This document shows positions 19,902 through 27,194 of a DNA stretch of 64,000 nucleotides, in pieces; positions within the stretch are counted from its first letter, which is position 1, and the number at the start of each line of letters is the position of its first letter. The notes under the pieces were generated by a model. It ran no database searches, was not told the DNA's origin, and saw only the letters and a program-made list of their open reading frames with translations. The stretch covers positions 1,736,001 to 1,800,000 of the forward strand of contig CAVWNC010000003.1 in the NCBI GenBank assembly GCA_963756455.1, written 5' to 3'. The DNA comes from DASQPA01 sp963756455 (GTDB lineage Bacteria; Acidobacteriota; Thermoanaerobaculia; Multivoradales; UBA5704). Both the position numbers and the translations under genes were made by a program.

Positions 19902-20594
19902 ATGTGCGGTCGTTACACCTTGAGCTCACCGCTAGAGATCGTCGCCGAGCTCTTCGAGATCGCCACACCGCTCCTCCCGCTTCACCCGCGCTACAACCTG
20001 GCGCCCACCCAGGAGGCGCCGGTCGCCCTCGTCCGCGAGCCCGGCGCCCCGCGCACCTTGGAAGCGCTCCGCTGGGGGCTCATCCCCTACTGGGCGAAGG
20101 AAGCGAGCATCGGCAACCGCATGATCAACGCGCGCGCCGAGAGCGTCGCCGACAAGCCCGCCTACCGCTACAGCTTCAAGAAGAAGCGCTGCCTGATTCC
20201 CGCCGACGGTTTCTACGAATGGAAGAAGGAGGGCAAGGCCAAGCAGCCCTACCTGATCCGCCGCCGCGACCACCATCCCTTCGCCTTCGCCGGGCTCTGG
20301 TCGAGCTGGAGAAATCCGGAAGGCGGCCTGCTCGAGACCTTCACGATCCTGACGACCGAGTCCAACCCCGACATCCGCGGCCTCCACGACCGCATGCCCG
20401 TCGTCGTCGGTCGCGACGACTTCGGGCTCTGGCTCGATCCCAAGGTGGACGACGCCGAGCGTCTGAAGCCGCTCTTGAAGCCCGCCCTCGAGGGGGATTT
20501 TGAGCTGATCCGGGTGAGCAAGGCGGTCAACAGCCCGGCGCACGACGCCGCGGACTGTGTGGAAGCCTTGGTCGAGGAGTCCAACAGCCTCTGA
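19902..20594 (+). CDS. SRAP-family abasic-site DNA-protein crosslink protein (YedK/HMCES)
   Basis: A 230-residue protein beginning MCGRYTL. Cys2 becomes the catalytic nucleophile after Met removal and crosslinks to abasic sites in single-stranded DNA. Other conserved residues are in GLIPYWAK, NARAES, CLIPADGFYEWK and GLHDRMPVV (catalytic His). The ATG at 19902 is forced by the need to expose Cys2, and GGGAGGG lies upstream. It stands alone after hutF. It protects stalled replication forks. Confidence 0.95.
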   Translation: MCGRYTLSSPLEIVAELFEIATPLLPLHPRYNLAPTQEAPVALVREPGAPRTLEALRWGLIPYWAKEASIGNRMINARAESVADKPAYRYSFKKKRCLIPADGFYEWKKEGKAKQPYLIRRRDHHPFAFAGLWSSWRNPEGGLLETFTILTTESNPDIRGLHDRMPVVVGRDDFGLWLDPKVDDAERLKPLLKPALEGDFELIRVSKAVNSPAHDAADCVEALVEESNSL

Positions 20595-20597
20595 AGT

Positions 20598-21095
20598 CTC
20601 CGGAGACCTCTCGAAACCCTTCCGGGACCTCTCCGGGTTCGCCGGAAAGCCCTCGATCCTCGTCCGAAACCCCTCGAGCCTGACCGGAAACCCCTCGAAA
20701 CTCCCCCGGACTGCCTCCGGGAGCCCGAAAAACCTTTGGAAACTCCTTCCGCCTCTCTCCAAACCCGTTAAGAACCCCTGGAAGCTCGCCACGGAGGCCT
20801 CGAAACCCGTTTGGAACCCGTGCAAACTCCAGCGGAACGGGGAAAAACGGCAAGACAAGCACGGGAAAGTCTCCTGGAAGCGTCCGAAACTCATTTGGAG
20901 GGATCGGAAACGGAGCCGGAGGGGTCCAAAAGGAGTTTGGAGACACTTTCCCTGGGTTTGGAGGGGTTTCGGCGAGTCCTCCAGGGGTTTCCGGTGGTCC
21001 CGGAGACCTTTGAGGTGAGTTTCGAGGGGTTTTGGAGGTCGGTGGAGGCGGTTTGGGAGGGGGCGGAGGAGGTGCTGGGGGATTTCGAGGGTATG
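20598..21095. repeat. Degenerate 21-bp-phased repeat block that switches strand halfway
   Basis: GAAA(C/G)CCCTCGA cores begin at 20645, 20666 and 20687, exactly 21 bp apart, with weaker half-steps of 10-11 bp on the left side (GGAGACC, GAAACCC, GGGACC). From about 20930 onward the complementary form (GGGGTTTCGG, GGGGTTTC) dominates the plus strand, so the block is a long imperfect inverted arrangement. Every reading frame shows seven-residue periodicity, with no start, signal or family match that favours one frame. It lies between the convergent SRAP and HigA-like genes. Confidence 0.7.
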
Positions 21096-21204
21096 ACGTA
21101 GGGCTCCGAGGCCCAAGGGGCGCACGCGAGGGCACCACGGGATTGGATGGCCTACCTGCACGGGCGTCGGTCCGCCTCCGAGCCCGGAAGGAACCGTACC
21201 CGAC

Positions 21205-21486
21205 CTATGCCAGCTCGACTCTGAGCTTCTTGCCGACTGCCGACGCGGCCCGCTCCAAGGTGGACAGTGTGACCGATCGATTCTCAGGGTCCAGCAAACG
21301 CTCCAGCACCGGTCGGCTGGTCTTCATGCGACTGGCCATCTCCGACTTGGTGAGCCTGCAGCGTTTCATCTCCTGGGCGATCTGGAAGGCGATCACTCTC
21401 TTGGCGGCCGTGGTTTCCGCAACCGTCAAGAGATGCTCCTCCCGCAGGAAGTCATCAAAGTCACTACCCAAGTGCTTCTTCTTCAT
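21205..21486 (-). CDS. XRE-family antitoxin (HigA-like)
   Basis: A 93-residue protein with a Cro/C1 helix-turn-helix: IAQEMKRCRLTKSEMASRM, then a recognition helix in SRPVLERLLDP, and VTLSTLERAASAVG. The start at 21486 has GAGGAG 8 nt upstream, inside the 3' end of the toxin gene; a GTG at 21501 is also in frame. The toxin-first order matches HigBA-type modules, in which the antitoxin represses the promoter and neutralises the toxin. Confidence 0.85.
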   Translation of the reverse strand: MKKKHLGSDFDDFLREEHLLTVAETTAAKRVIAFQIAQEMKRCRLTKSEMASRMKTSRPVLERLLDPENRSVTLSTLERAASAVGKKLRVELA

Positions 21487-21490
21487 TGCC

Positions 21491-21814
21491 TTACTCCTCA
21501 CTTAAATCCGCCAAGCGTCGCCGAGCCGTTCTCAGCTCTACCAGCGGGGCCTTCTGCGACTTCTTGGAGAAGCCGTGTAACAACACCATCACACCGTCGA
21601 CGACTGTGAAGATGATCCGGGCGATACCTTGATCGGTACGGGAACGGACCTCCCATAATCCGGGCTCCAGTTTTCTGATTAGCGGCATTCCCAAAGGCCA
21701 ACCGTACTGCGCCGTCTTGATGTCCTGGCCGATGGCCTTTCGGTCCTCGCGTTTCAGATCCCGGAGCCACTCGCGCACGGGTTCATTCCCAGCCTCAGTA
21801 CGGTAGAAGAGCAC
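21491..21814 (-). CDS. RelE/HigB-type mRNA interferase toxin (Gp49-like)
   Basis: About 107 residues with VREWLRDLKREDRKAIGQDI, LIRKLEPGLWEVRSRTDQG and ARIIFTVVDGVMVLLHGFSKK. This is the core of phage Gp49/HigB toxins, which cleave mRNA at the ribosome; the Arg and Lys residues in these blocks are the expected catalytic set. The start is uncertain: a GTG at 21814 gives the usual family N-terminus (LFYRTEAGNEPV), another GTG is at 21856, and neither has a good ribosome site. It lies 4 bp before its antitoxin. Confidence 0.82.
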   Translation of the reverse strand: MLFYRTEAGNEPVREWLRDLKREDRKAIGQDIKTAQYGWPLGMPLIRKLEPGLWEVRSRTDQGIARIIFTVVDGVMVLLHGFSKKSQKAPLVELRTARRRLADLSEE

Positions 21815-22109
21815 GCCCAGAACCGGCTTTTTGCTTTCTGGGGAGTCTTCCGCCACGTCCAAAGTGTACCACAAATGATGCAGTCCTCCCTGTGGGCCCC
21901 AGCGGCGCATCGAGGGGTTGATTGACGGCATCGAGAGGCAAGCCAACCTCGATGGCAGCAGCAGAGCCAGACGGCCGAGGGTTGCCGAGGGTTGGAGCGC
22001 TCATGGTTCTGAGTTGGCGCCTCTTGGGCACTCGGTTCGCTCACAGTGGTATGATTCTGTCTCAGCTGACATTGAAGATCTGGCCAAGGGAGTTTAGCGT
22101 GAGACTTGA
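21815..22109. other. Intergenic region upstream of the HigBA-like pair
   Basis: No intact gene is visible. It carries the toxin promoter region on the minus strand. Toward the right end there is degenerate sequence leading into the TIR-like relic, with stop codons in the expected frame. Confidence 0.4.
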
Positions 22110-22295
22110 TGTTCTCGCCTGGGCAGAAGTCGAGTTGCCATAGTTCTGAAGCAACAGGCCAACATGGAGCGCCCTTCGGACATCCAGGGCTTGATCTACA
22201 TCCCGTTCAAGGATGATTTGCAGAAAGAGGCCGGCACAATACTCGCCAAAGAGATGGTTGCTCAGGGATATCACATTGATGTGGCGAGACTGTAG
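22110..22295 (+). pseudogene. C-terminal relic of a TIR-like nucleotide-binding effector (CAP12/pfam10137 type)
   Basis: Sixty-one codons are open, reading FSRLGRSRVAIVLKQ, then RPSDIQGLIYIPFKDD and LAKEMVAQGYHID before a stop. The string GR-x-RV, followed by PSD-x-x-G-x-x-YIPF, is the signature end of TIR-like proteins that degrade NAD when activated in CBASS/STING systems. The frame is closed by a TGA at 22107 and the preceding conserved residues appear only after a frame shift, so the gene is broken. No cyclase gene remains nearby. Confidence 0.6.
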
Positions 22296-22388
22296 GTCAC
22301 ATCACGGACCTCCCGGATCCCAAACCGCCTTAAGTTGTCCTAGCCCAACTCTGCCATGGGAGCGGGTTCAGACAGGAGATAGAGAACG

Positions 22389-22979
22389 ATGAGAGGATTC
22401 AAAAGAGCACCTGTATGGGTAATCGCCGTGACCCTGGGTACCGCCGGGTTCTTGATCGCCTTGAGCTCCGAAGCCCAGGTAACAGCCCACCATGTCGAGG
22501 AACCCAAGCCCGAGGCGGACGTCGAGGTCGCTTCTCCGATGGTAGTGGAGGTCAAGCTTCCCGCCTCCTTCGGGTCCGTTCCCTCCAAACCCGGCAGCGC
22601 CTTCCAGAAGGTATTTACCGAGACAGGCCATTTCGTCTGCGACAAGGCTCGTGTCGAGCACCTGAAAGTCTCACGTGCAATCGACAAGAAGGGCAACGCG
22701 GTGATCATCTTCGAGCCGAAAGTATCAACGGGTTGGTACCGACAGCACGTCAAGCTCAAAATGGAGGTGATCGCCGGGGAGAAGACGCTGCTGAGCCAGG
22801 AGGCGAGCTTCGTAGTCGGTGCGGAGAACGCGGCGAGCGCGTTGGGTGTCGTGGGCTCCTCAAGCTCGAAAACCCAGCGAGCCGAGCTGACGACCGACCA
22901 GGCTTCCTGGAAAGCGGTTTTCTCCGATGGCGGAGCGCCGGTGGTCCGGATCACGCTGACGATCGCAGACGGAGGATAG
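22389..22979 (+). CDS. Exported protein of unknown function
   Basis: A 196-residue protein with a basic N-terminus and hydrophobic segment (about residues 8-27), indicating export or a membrane anchor. The rest is soluble, with beta-strand-rich alternation (VVEVKLPASFGSVP, AVIIFEPKV, VKLKMEVIAGEK), perhaps an Ig-like domain. The C-terminus ends VVRITLTIADGG. It is monocistronic. I do not recognise the family. Confidence 0.7.
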   Translation: MRGFKRAPVWVIAVTLGTAGFLIALSSEAQVTAHHVEEPKPEADVEVASPMVVEVKLPASFGSVPSKPGSAFQKVFTETGHFVCDKARVEHLKVSRAIDKKGNAVIIFEPKVSTGWYRQHVKLKMEVIAGEKTLLSQEASFVVGAENAASALGVVGSSSSKTQRAELTTDQASWKAVFSDGGAPVVRITLTIADGG

Positions 22980-23384
22980 ATCCCAGAGGCGCTGCTCGGT
23001 GCCCGAGCCGGGCAGGCACGGGGGCTCTGCCCCTACCTGCCCGGCCCCTCCCCTCCGTGCTCCAAGCCGCGCTGAAGCCTTGCCAGCAGGCTTGAACACC
23101 TTCTCGATGACCTTCTGGAGGTCCGACGGGGCTCTCGGATCGAGCTTCGCGCGGAGATCCTCGTTCGGATTGTCGGCCGACATGTCCTCGTAAATCCCCT
23201 TGTTTCCTTTCCGTGCAGGTTCTGGAGCCCGCTTCAACCGGCCGGTAAGAGTAGCAGACCGGTAGGAGGCGGGGTGAGGGAAAAGCCGCGTGGCGACCGT
23301 TCTTATCTCTGTGAGCCCGGGCGCGCCCCCGACTGCGGCACCTGATCCATCCCAAGACGCTTACCGTATGGAAAGGCAACGAAC
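22980..23384. other. Intergenic region of about 400 bases
   Basis: No convincing gene. A minus-strand frame gives a plausible-looking start (MSADNPNEDLRAKLDP, about 23180 leftward) that fades into arginine- and proline-rich noise, so it may be the remnant of a small gene. A GGCAGG-rich palindromic stretch (GGCAGGCACGGGG...CCTACCTGCC, 23007-23043) could be a terminator-like hairpin for the gene before. Confidence 0.4.
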
Positions 23385-25247
23385 ATGAAATACATCTTCA
23401 AGGGCCGCCTCTGCGGCTACCTCTGTGACGAGTGCTCCGAACCTTTGTCGAACGTCAAGGTGCGGCTCTACCGCACTCGCGAAGACCAGAACGTCACGGC
23501 GCTCGCCGTGGCCAGCCCGAAGGACACCTTCGCTCTGCTGTCGGAAGCGGACGTCCGGCAGAAAGAAGCCTTTCTGCTTGGCGAATTTGAAACCAATGAC
23601 ACCGGCGAGTTCGTCGCCGAGCTCGACGAGCCGTCGGGCTATCAAGGCGAAGCCTTCGAAGTGGACGTCTATTGCGGCACCGTGCCGGGCCAGAAGCCCG
23701 CGCCGCAGCCTCCGCAGCCGGTGCAATTCTCGGTCACCGTCCTGCAGCCGCTGTGGCGACGGAACGAGCGCGGGTCCCTGGCGGCCTGGGAGTACTGCCT
23801 GTCCCGGCGCTACTGGTGCCAGGTCCGCGCCAAGTTTGGCGCCTGGGTCATCTGTGGCCGGGTGGTGGTCTGCGCCACCGGGGCGCCGGCCAGCCCGGTC
23901 AAAGTGAGTGCTTTCGATGTCGACTGGTTGCAGGACGATCCCCTGGGCTCCGCGATCACCGACGCCAGCGGCAGGTTCCGCATCGACTACCAAGCGGCCG
24001 CCTTCAAGAAGGGTCTCTTCGGTTTCAATATCGAGCTGATCGGCGGCCCCGACCTCTACTTCAAGGTCGAAAGCCTGGCGGGAGACGGCCTCTTGACCGA
24101 GGCGCCTTCCCGCGGACGCCAGGCGGATCGCGAGAACGTCGGCAACTGCTTCTGTGTCGAGCTCTGCATCAAGGAGGCGCCCATCGTCACCCATGCCTGG
24201 TTTACCCGAGTGGGCGACTTCGGCATCTACTCGGACATCAACCATCTGACCGATGGCCGCACCAGCCGCGCCGTTCCCTTCAATTTCTCCAATGCCCATG
24301 GGGGGCCGGGCTACGGCTTCTTCGGAGCTTTGAAGCTGGTGGGGGACTGCCCCACCACCTACCCCACCGGCGGCCCGCCGATGCGCTATCGATTCCTCTA
24401 CGAAGTCCTCGGCTCGTCGGTCCCGCAGCCGGTGCTCGCCGGCAACATCGCCGCCATCAAGGTGGGCACGCGTCCGATCACCTGGAATGTGTCGGGAACG
24501 CCCGCCCCCATCGTGACGGCGCAGGACATCTACGTCGCACCGTCCATGGCCACGCCGGCGGGACCCACGCCACTGCCGGCGCTGCCGCCCAACGTGCCCT
24601 GGGGGCCCATCCCGCCCGTGGTGATCGTGCCCGACGGGCAAGGCTGGGTGACGCTCGATCCCAGCGCGACCAACGGCGGTTTCTCCGGGCCCTTGATCCT
24701 GTTCGATTCGACGACGGTGGTCCCCGGCGGTGCCGCACCGGGCAGCGGGCCGGGCGTGGCACCCGTCGATCCGAGGAATGGCACCCTGCTCCGGATCGTC
24801 TTCGAAGCCGAGCCGGTCAGCGGACCGACTGCGGCGACACCGACGTTGACGAATGCGCTCGAAAATCTTTATGTCAACAACTGGGGCGAGGTCAATCAGG
24901 TAGCACTCGCCCAGCTCACCGGCCCGGGCCACAACTCGTGCTCCGGCGTGACGACGACCCTCGACATCGAATATACCGCCGACCATGAGTTGATGGCCGC
25001 CTGGGGTCTTGCCCTCTCGAACGCCGGCAACAGCATTCCGGGAGGCCCGCCGGCCCTGCCGGCGGGCAACGGTCCGCGCGGTGGGGTCGGGGGGATTCCC
25101 CTGGGGTCAACGCCGCAACTTCACTTGGACATCACCGGCTGGCCGGCGTGTTCCTACATCCTCTCGCTGAGCACGCGACGGATGCTCACCGATGGAGAGA
25201 ACGACGACCAGGGATGGACGAATCCCGTGTATTTCTGTAAGGACTGA
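23385..25247 (+). CDS. Large protein with transthyretin-like/carboxypeptidase-regulatory domains
   Basis: A 620-residue protein with no signal peptide. The N-terminal part (about 1-240) has repeated beta-sandwich features of transthyretin-like proteins: a KVRLYRTRED strand, ETNDTGEFVAELDE, later ITDASGRFRIDY and FGFNIELIGGPDLYFKV. Several Cys pairs (CGYLCDEC, CFCVELC) may bind metal or form disulphides. The C-terminal half is Gly/Pro-rich with beta character. Similar long proteins occur alone in soil bacteria; function unknown. It is monocistronic. Confidence 0.72.
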   Translation: MKYIFKGRLCGYLCDECSEPLSNVKVRLYRTREDQNVTALAVASPKDTFALLSEADVRQKEAFLLGEFETNDTGEFVAELDEPSGYQGEAFEVDVYCGTVPGQKPAPQPPQPVQFSVTVLQPLWRRNERGSLAAWEYCLSRRYWCQVRAKFGAWVICGRVVVCATGAPASPVKVSAFDVDWLQDDPLGSAITDASGRFRIDYQAAAFKKGLFGFNIELIGGPDLYFKVESLAGDGLLTEAPSRGRQADRENVGNCFCVELCIKEAPIVTHAWFTRVGDFGIYSDINHLTDGRTSRAVPFNFSNAHGGPGYGFFGALKLVGDCPTTYPTGGPPMRYRFLYEVLGSSVPQPVLAGNIAAIKVGTRPITWNVSGTPAPIVTAQDIYVAPSMATPAGPTPLPALPPNVPWGPIPPVVIVPDGQGWVTLDPSATNGGFSGPLILFDSTTVVPGGAAPGSGPGVAPVDPRNGTLLRIVFEAEPVSGPTAATPTLTNALENLYVNNWGEVNQVALAQLTGPGHNSCSGVTTTLDIEYTADHELMAAWGLALSNAGNSIPGGPPALPAGNGPRGGVGGIPLGSTPQLHLDITGWPACSYILSLSTRRMLTDGENDDQGWTNPVYFCKD

Positions 25248-25308
25248 TAAAAAGTCGATCTGAGATCTCGAAGAGAGAGGCACCGGCGGAGGTCCCGCCG
25301 GTGCCCGC

Positions 25309-25590
25309 CTAACGTCGAGGATTGTCGCCCGTTCGGGAAATGGGCGCCGTGCCGTCCTCCGAGCCCGAAGCAACCTCTCGGCCTTCCAGGCGAGAGATAT
25401 CCGCCAGAGCGACCACGAAGGGGTCCACGTCCTTCTTGGGCTCACGGGTCTTGAGCCGGATCACCTTCAATGCATCCGAGGCAAGATAGTACCGGCCGCG
25501 CTTCTCTCCCGCCGTCACGAGCAGCCCTTGATCGACCAATGTCTTCAGATCCCGACTCGCCAGGTTTTCGCTGACCTCTGCGATGGACAT
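25309..25590 (-). CDS. Small winged-helix DNA-binding protein, possibly the tail of a Fic-type gene
   Basis: A 93-residue protein: ENLASRDLKTLVDQGLLVTA followed by GEKRGRYYLA, the recognition helix and wing of a winged helix like those at the C-terminus of Fic proteins and in some MarR-like regulators. It begins inside the expected fold, and no upstream frame continues it, so it may be a truncated gene remnant. It has a polar, possibly disordered tail. Confidence 0.55.
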   Translation of the reverse strand: MSIAEVSENLASRDLKTLVDQGLLVTAGEKRGRYYLASDALKVIRLKTREPKKDVDPFVVALADISRLEGREVASGSEDGTAPISRTGDNPRR

Positions 25591-25757
25591 CGGTTATCCA
25601 CTTTCCAACTTGCATTACGACAGATAGTGTCTGTCGTCAAGGAAGATTGCAACAGGATAGGTCTGACCAGAAGGGGAGCGATGAACCCCCTGCTAAACCT
25701 GCTAGATTCAGGGGAAACTCTTTCGAGGCAGAGGCTTACGCGGGAGAGGGCGGCCGC

Positions 25758-26339
25758 TCAGGGGTGCTTGGCAGGCGCCCCGGCCTTCTGATCCTTGGGG
25801 GAAGTCAGGACGTAGCCGAGCTGGCGGAACATCGAGAACTGGTCGTTGATCGACCAGGTCTCCTGGATGCGGCCGTCGGCGATCCGGAAGAAGGTCATGC
25901 CGAGGATTTCGATCGTTCGGCCGGCGTCTCCCGGGTCGTTCTCCTTGTCCGGCTTGCGGGTGGCGCGGACCGTGTAGCGGGCGACGACTTTGTCGCCTTC
26001 GGCGACGAGCTGGTCCAGGTGGTAGCGCACGTCCTTGAAGAGCATCCGGATCCGCGCCTGGGCGTCGCGGATCTCCCGCGGGCCGCGACCCTCCTCGGCG
26101 CCGGGAGAGTTGTCGACGTAGTTGGGGGCCACGATGTCGTCGAGGATCTTCAAGTTGCCTCCGGAGAGCGCCTCCTCGATGTAACGCTTGACGAGCGCCT
26201 TGTTGGCGGCCAGGCGGGCTTCGGCCGCGGTGGGCTCGTCGTCGCTATCTCCGCCCGGCGGTACGGGCGCCTGGGACCAGCTCGGGAGGGCGGCGAGGAG
26301 GAGGACGGCAGCGAGGAGGAAGGGACGACCGCGCCTCAT
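25758..26339 (-). CDS. Secreted SnoaL-like (NTF2-fold) protein
   Basis: A 193-residue protein: signal peptide (MRRGRPFLLAAVLLLAAL, cleaved near SWS-QA) followed by an NTF2/SnoaL-like domain. Typical stretches are LVKRYIEEALSGGNLKILDD, the YVDNSPG strand, DQLVAEGDKVVARYTVRAT and FFRIADGRIQETWSIND. Members include ester cyclases, but many are non-catalytic ligand binders. It overlaps the small Cys-containing gene upstream (ATGA at 26336-26339), so the two are probably cotranscribed. Confidence 0.82.
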   Translation of the reverse strand: MRRGRPFLLAAVLLLAALPSWSQAPVPPGGDSDDEPTAAEARLAANKALVKRYIEEALSGGNLKILDDIVAPNYVDNSPGAEEGRGPREIRDAQARIRMLFKDVRYHLDQLVAEGDKVVARYTVRATRKPDKENDPGDAGRTIEILGMTFFRIADGRIQETWSINDQFSMFRQLGYVLTSPKDQKAGAPAKHP

Positions 26340-26614
26340 CCGGCAGCTCTCCCCGCCGCAGCCCGGTTCTGGGTGGGGTCCGCCGGGATCTCCGCCGATT
26401 CAGGGGGGCACACGTCCTCGAAGCACACCCGGCCGGGACGGCAGCTCGCCTCGTCGGCGACCCGGCCGTCGGGACCGACGTGGCTCAGAGCCTGGGTGCA
26501 CCAGAAAAAACCGTCGGCCGAAGAGGGGTGCGGCGCATCGGGGGCGGTTTCCGTTTCCTGTTCCCGAAAGCGCAGGTGACAGCAGAGGCGTCGGGTCGTT
26601 CGCAGTGGAGTCAT
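26336..26614 (-). CDS. Small Cys-containing protein upstream of the SnoaL-like gene
   Basis: A 92-residue protein with CCHLRF near the N-terminus and a central WCTQALSHVGPDG...CRPGRVCFED segment. The GPDG-x-n-C-x-PGR-x-C-(F/Y) pattern looks conserved rather than random. It may be a metal-binding or disulphide-linked small protein. Coupling to the secreted SnoaL-like gene supports its reality, but I do not recognise the family. Confidence 0.5.
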   Translation of the reverse strand: MTPLRTTRRLCCHLRFREQETETAPDAPHPSSADGFFWCTQALSHVGPDGRVADEASCRPGRVCFEDVCPPESAEIPADPTQNRAAAGRAAG

Positions 26615-26632
26615 GGTCTTACCTCCCGCCGG

Positions 26633-27124
26633 CTACAAAGCATAGGAGAGAAGGAAAATTCCGATCATCGCGAAGATCACGGCGATCTTGAGCGCGGTGC
26701 CGATCACGAGGCCCAGCCAGGTGCCGAGGCCGGCCTTCCCCGCCTGCCGCCAGTTCCGGCGCGCGATGTACTCGCCCACGAAAGCGCCGAGGAAAGGACC
26801 GAGGATCAGGCCAGGGATGGAAAAGAAGATCCCCACGATCGTCCCGATCGTCGCGCCGACCATCGCCAAGGTGCTGGCGCCGGCCCGCTTGGCGCCATGC
26901 CGGGTGGCGAGGAAATCGAGGACCATGGAGAGCACGGTCAGGAGGGCCAGGAGGGTGAGGGTGAAGGCGCCCACCCGCTTGAAGTCGTCGGCCCAGGCGG
27001 CCAAGAGGAAGCCGACGAAGGCGAGCGGCGCACCGGGGAGCACCGGCAGGACCGTCCCTACAAGCCCACCCAGGACGAGGAGAGCGCCGAGGAGGCGGAC
27101 GAAAGAGGCGGCCTCTGGAGTCAT
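26633..27124 (-). CDS. DUF456 membrane protein
   Basis: A 163-residue protein with five or more hydrophobic helices and the Gly-rich motifs GLVGTVLPVLPGAPLAF and GIFFSIPGLILGPFLGAFVG, which define DUF456. The role is unknown; the Gly zipper-like helices resemble small transport or permeability proteins. Starts at 27124 and 27136 (ATG) are both possible. It is downstream of and in the same direction as the helicase gene. Confidence 0.85.
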   Translation of the reverse strand: MTPEAASFVRLLGALLVLGGLVGTVLPVLPGAPLAFVGFLLAAWADDFKRVGAFTLTLLALLTVLSMVLDFLATRHGAKRAGASTLAMVGATIGTIVGIFFSIPGLILGPFLGAFVGEYIARRNWRQAGKAGLGTWLGLVIGTALKIAVIFAMIGIFLLSYAL

Positions 27125-27194
27125 CGGGGTAACCATACTCCAGGACGGGCCGCGCCCCCTCGTCGATCGTCGGGCCACCCCCCTGTGGGTGCCC

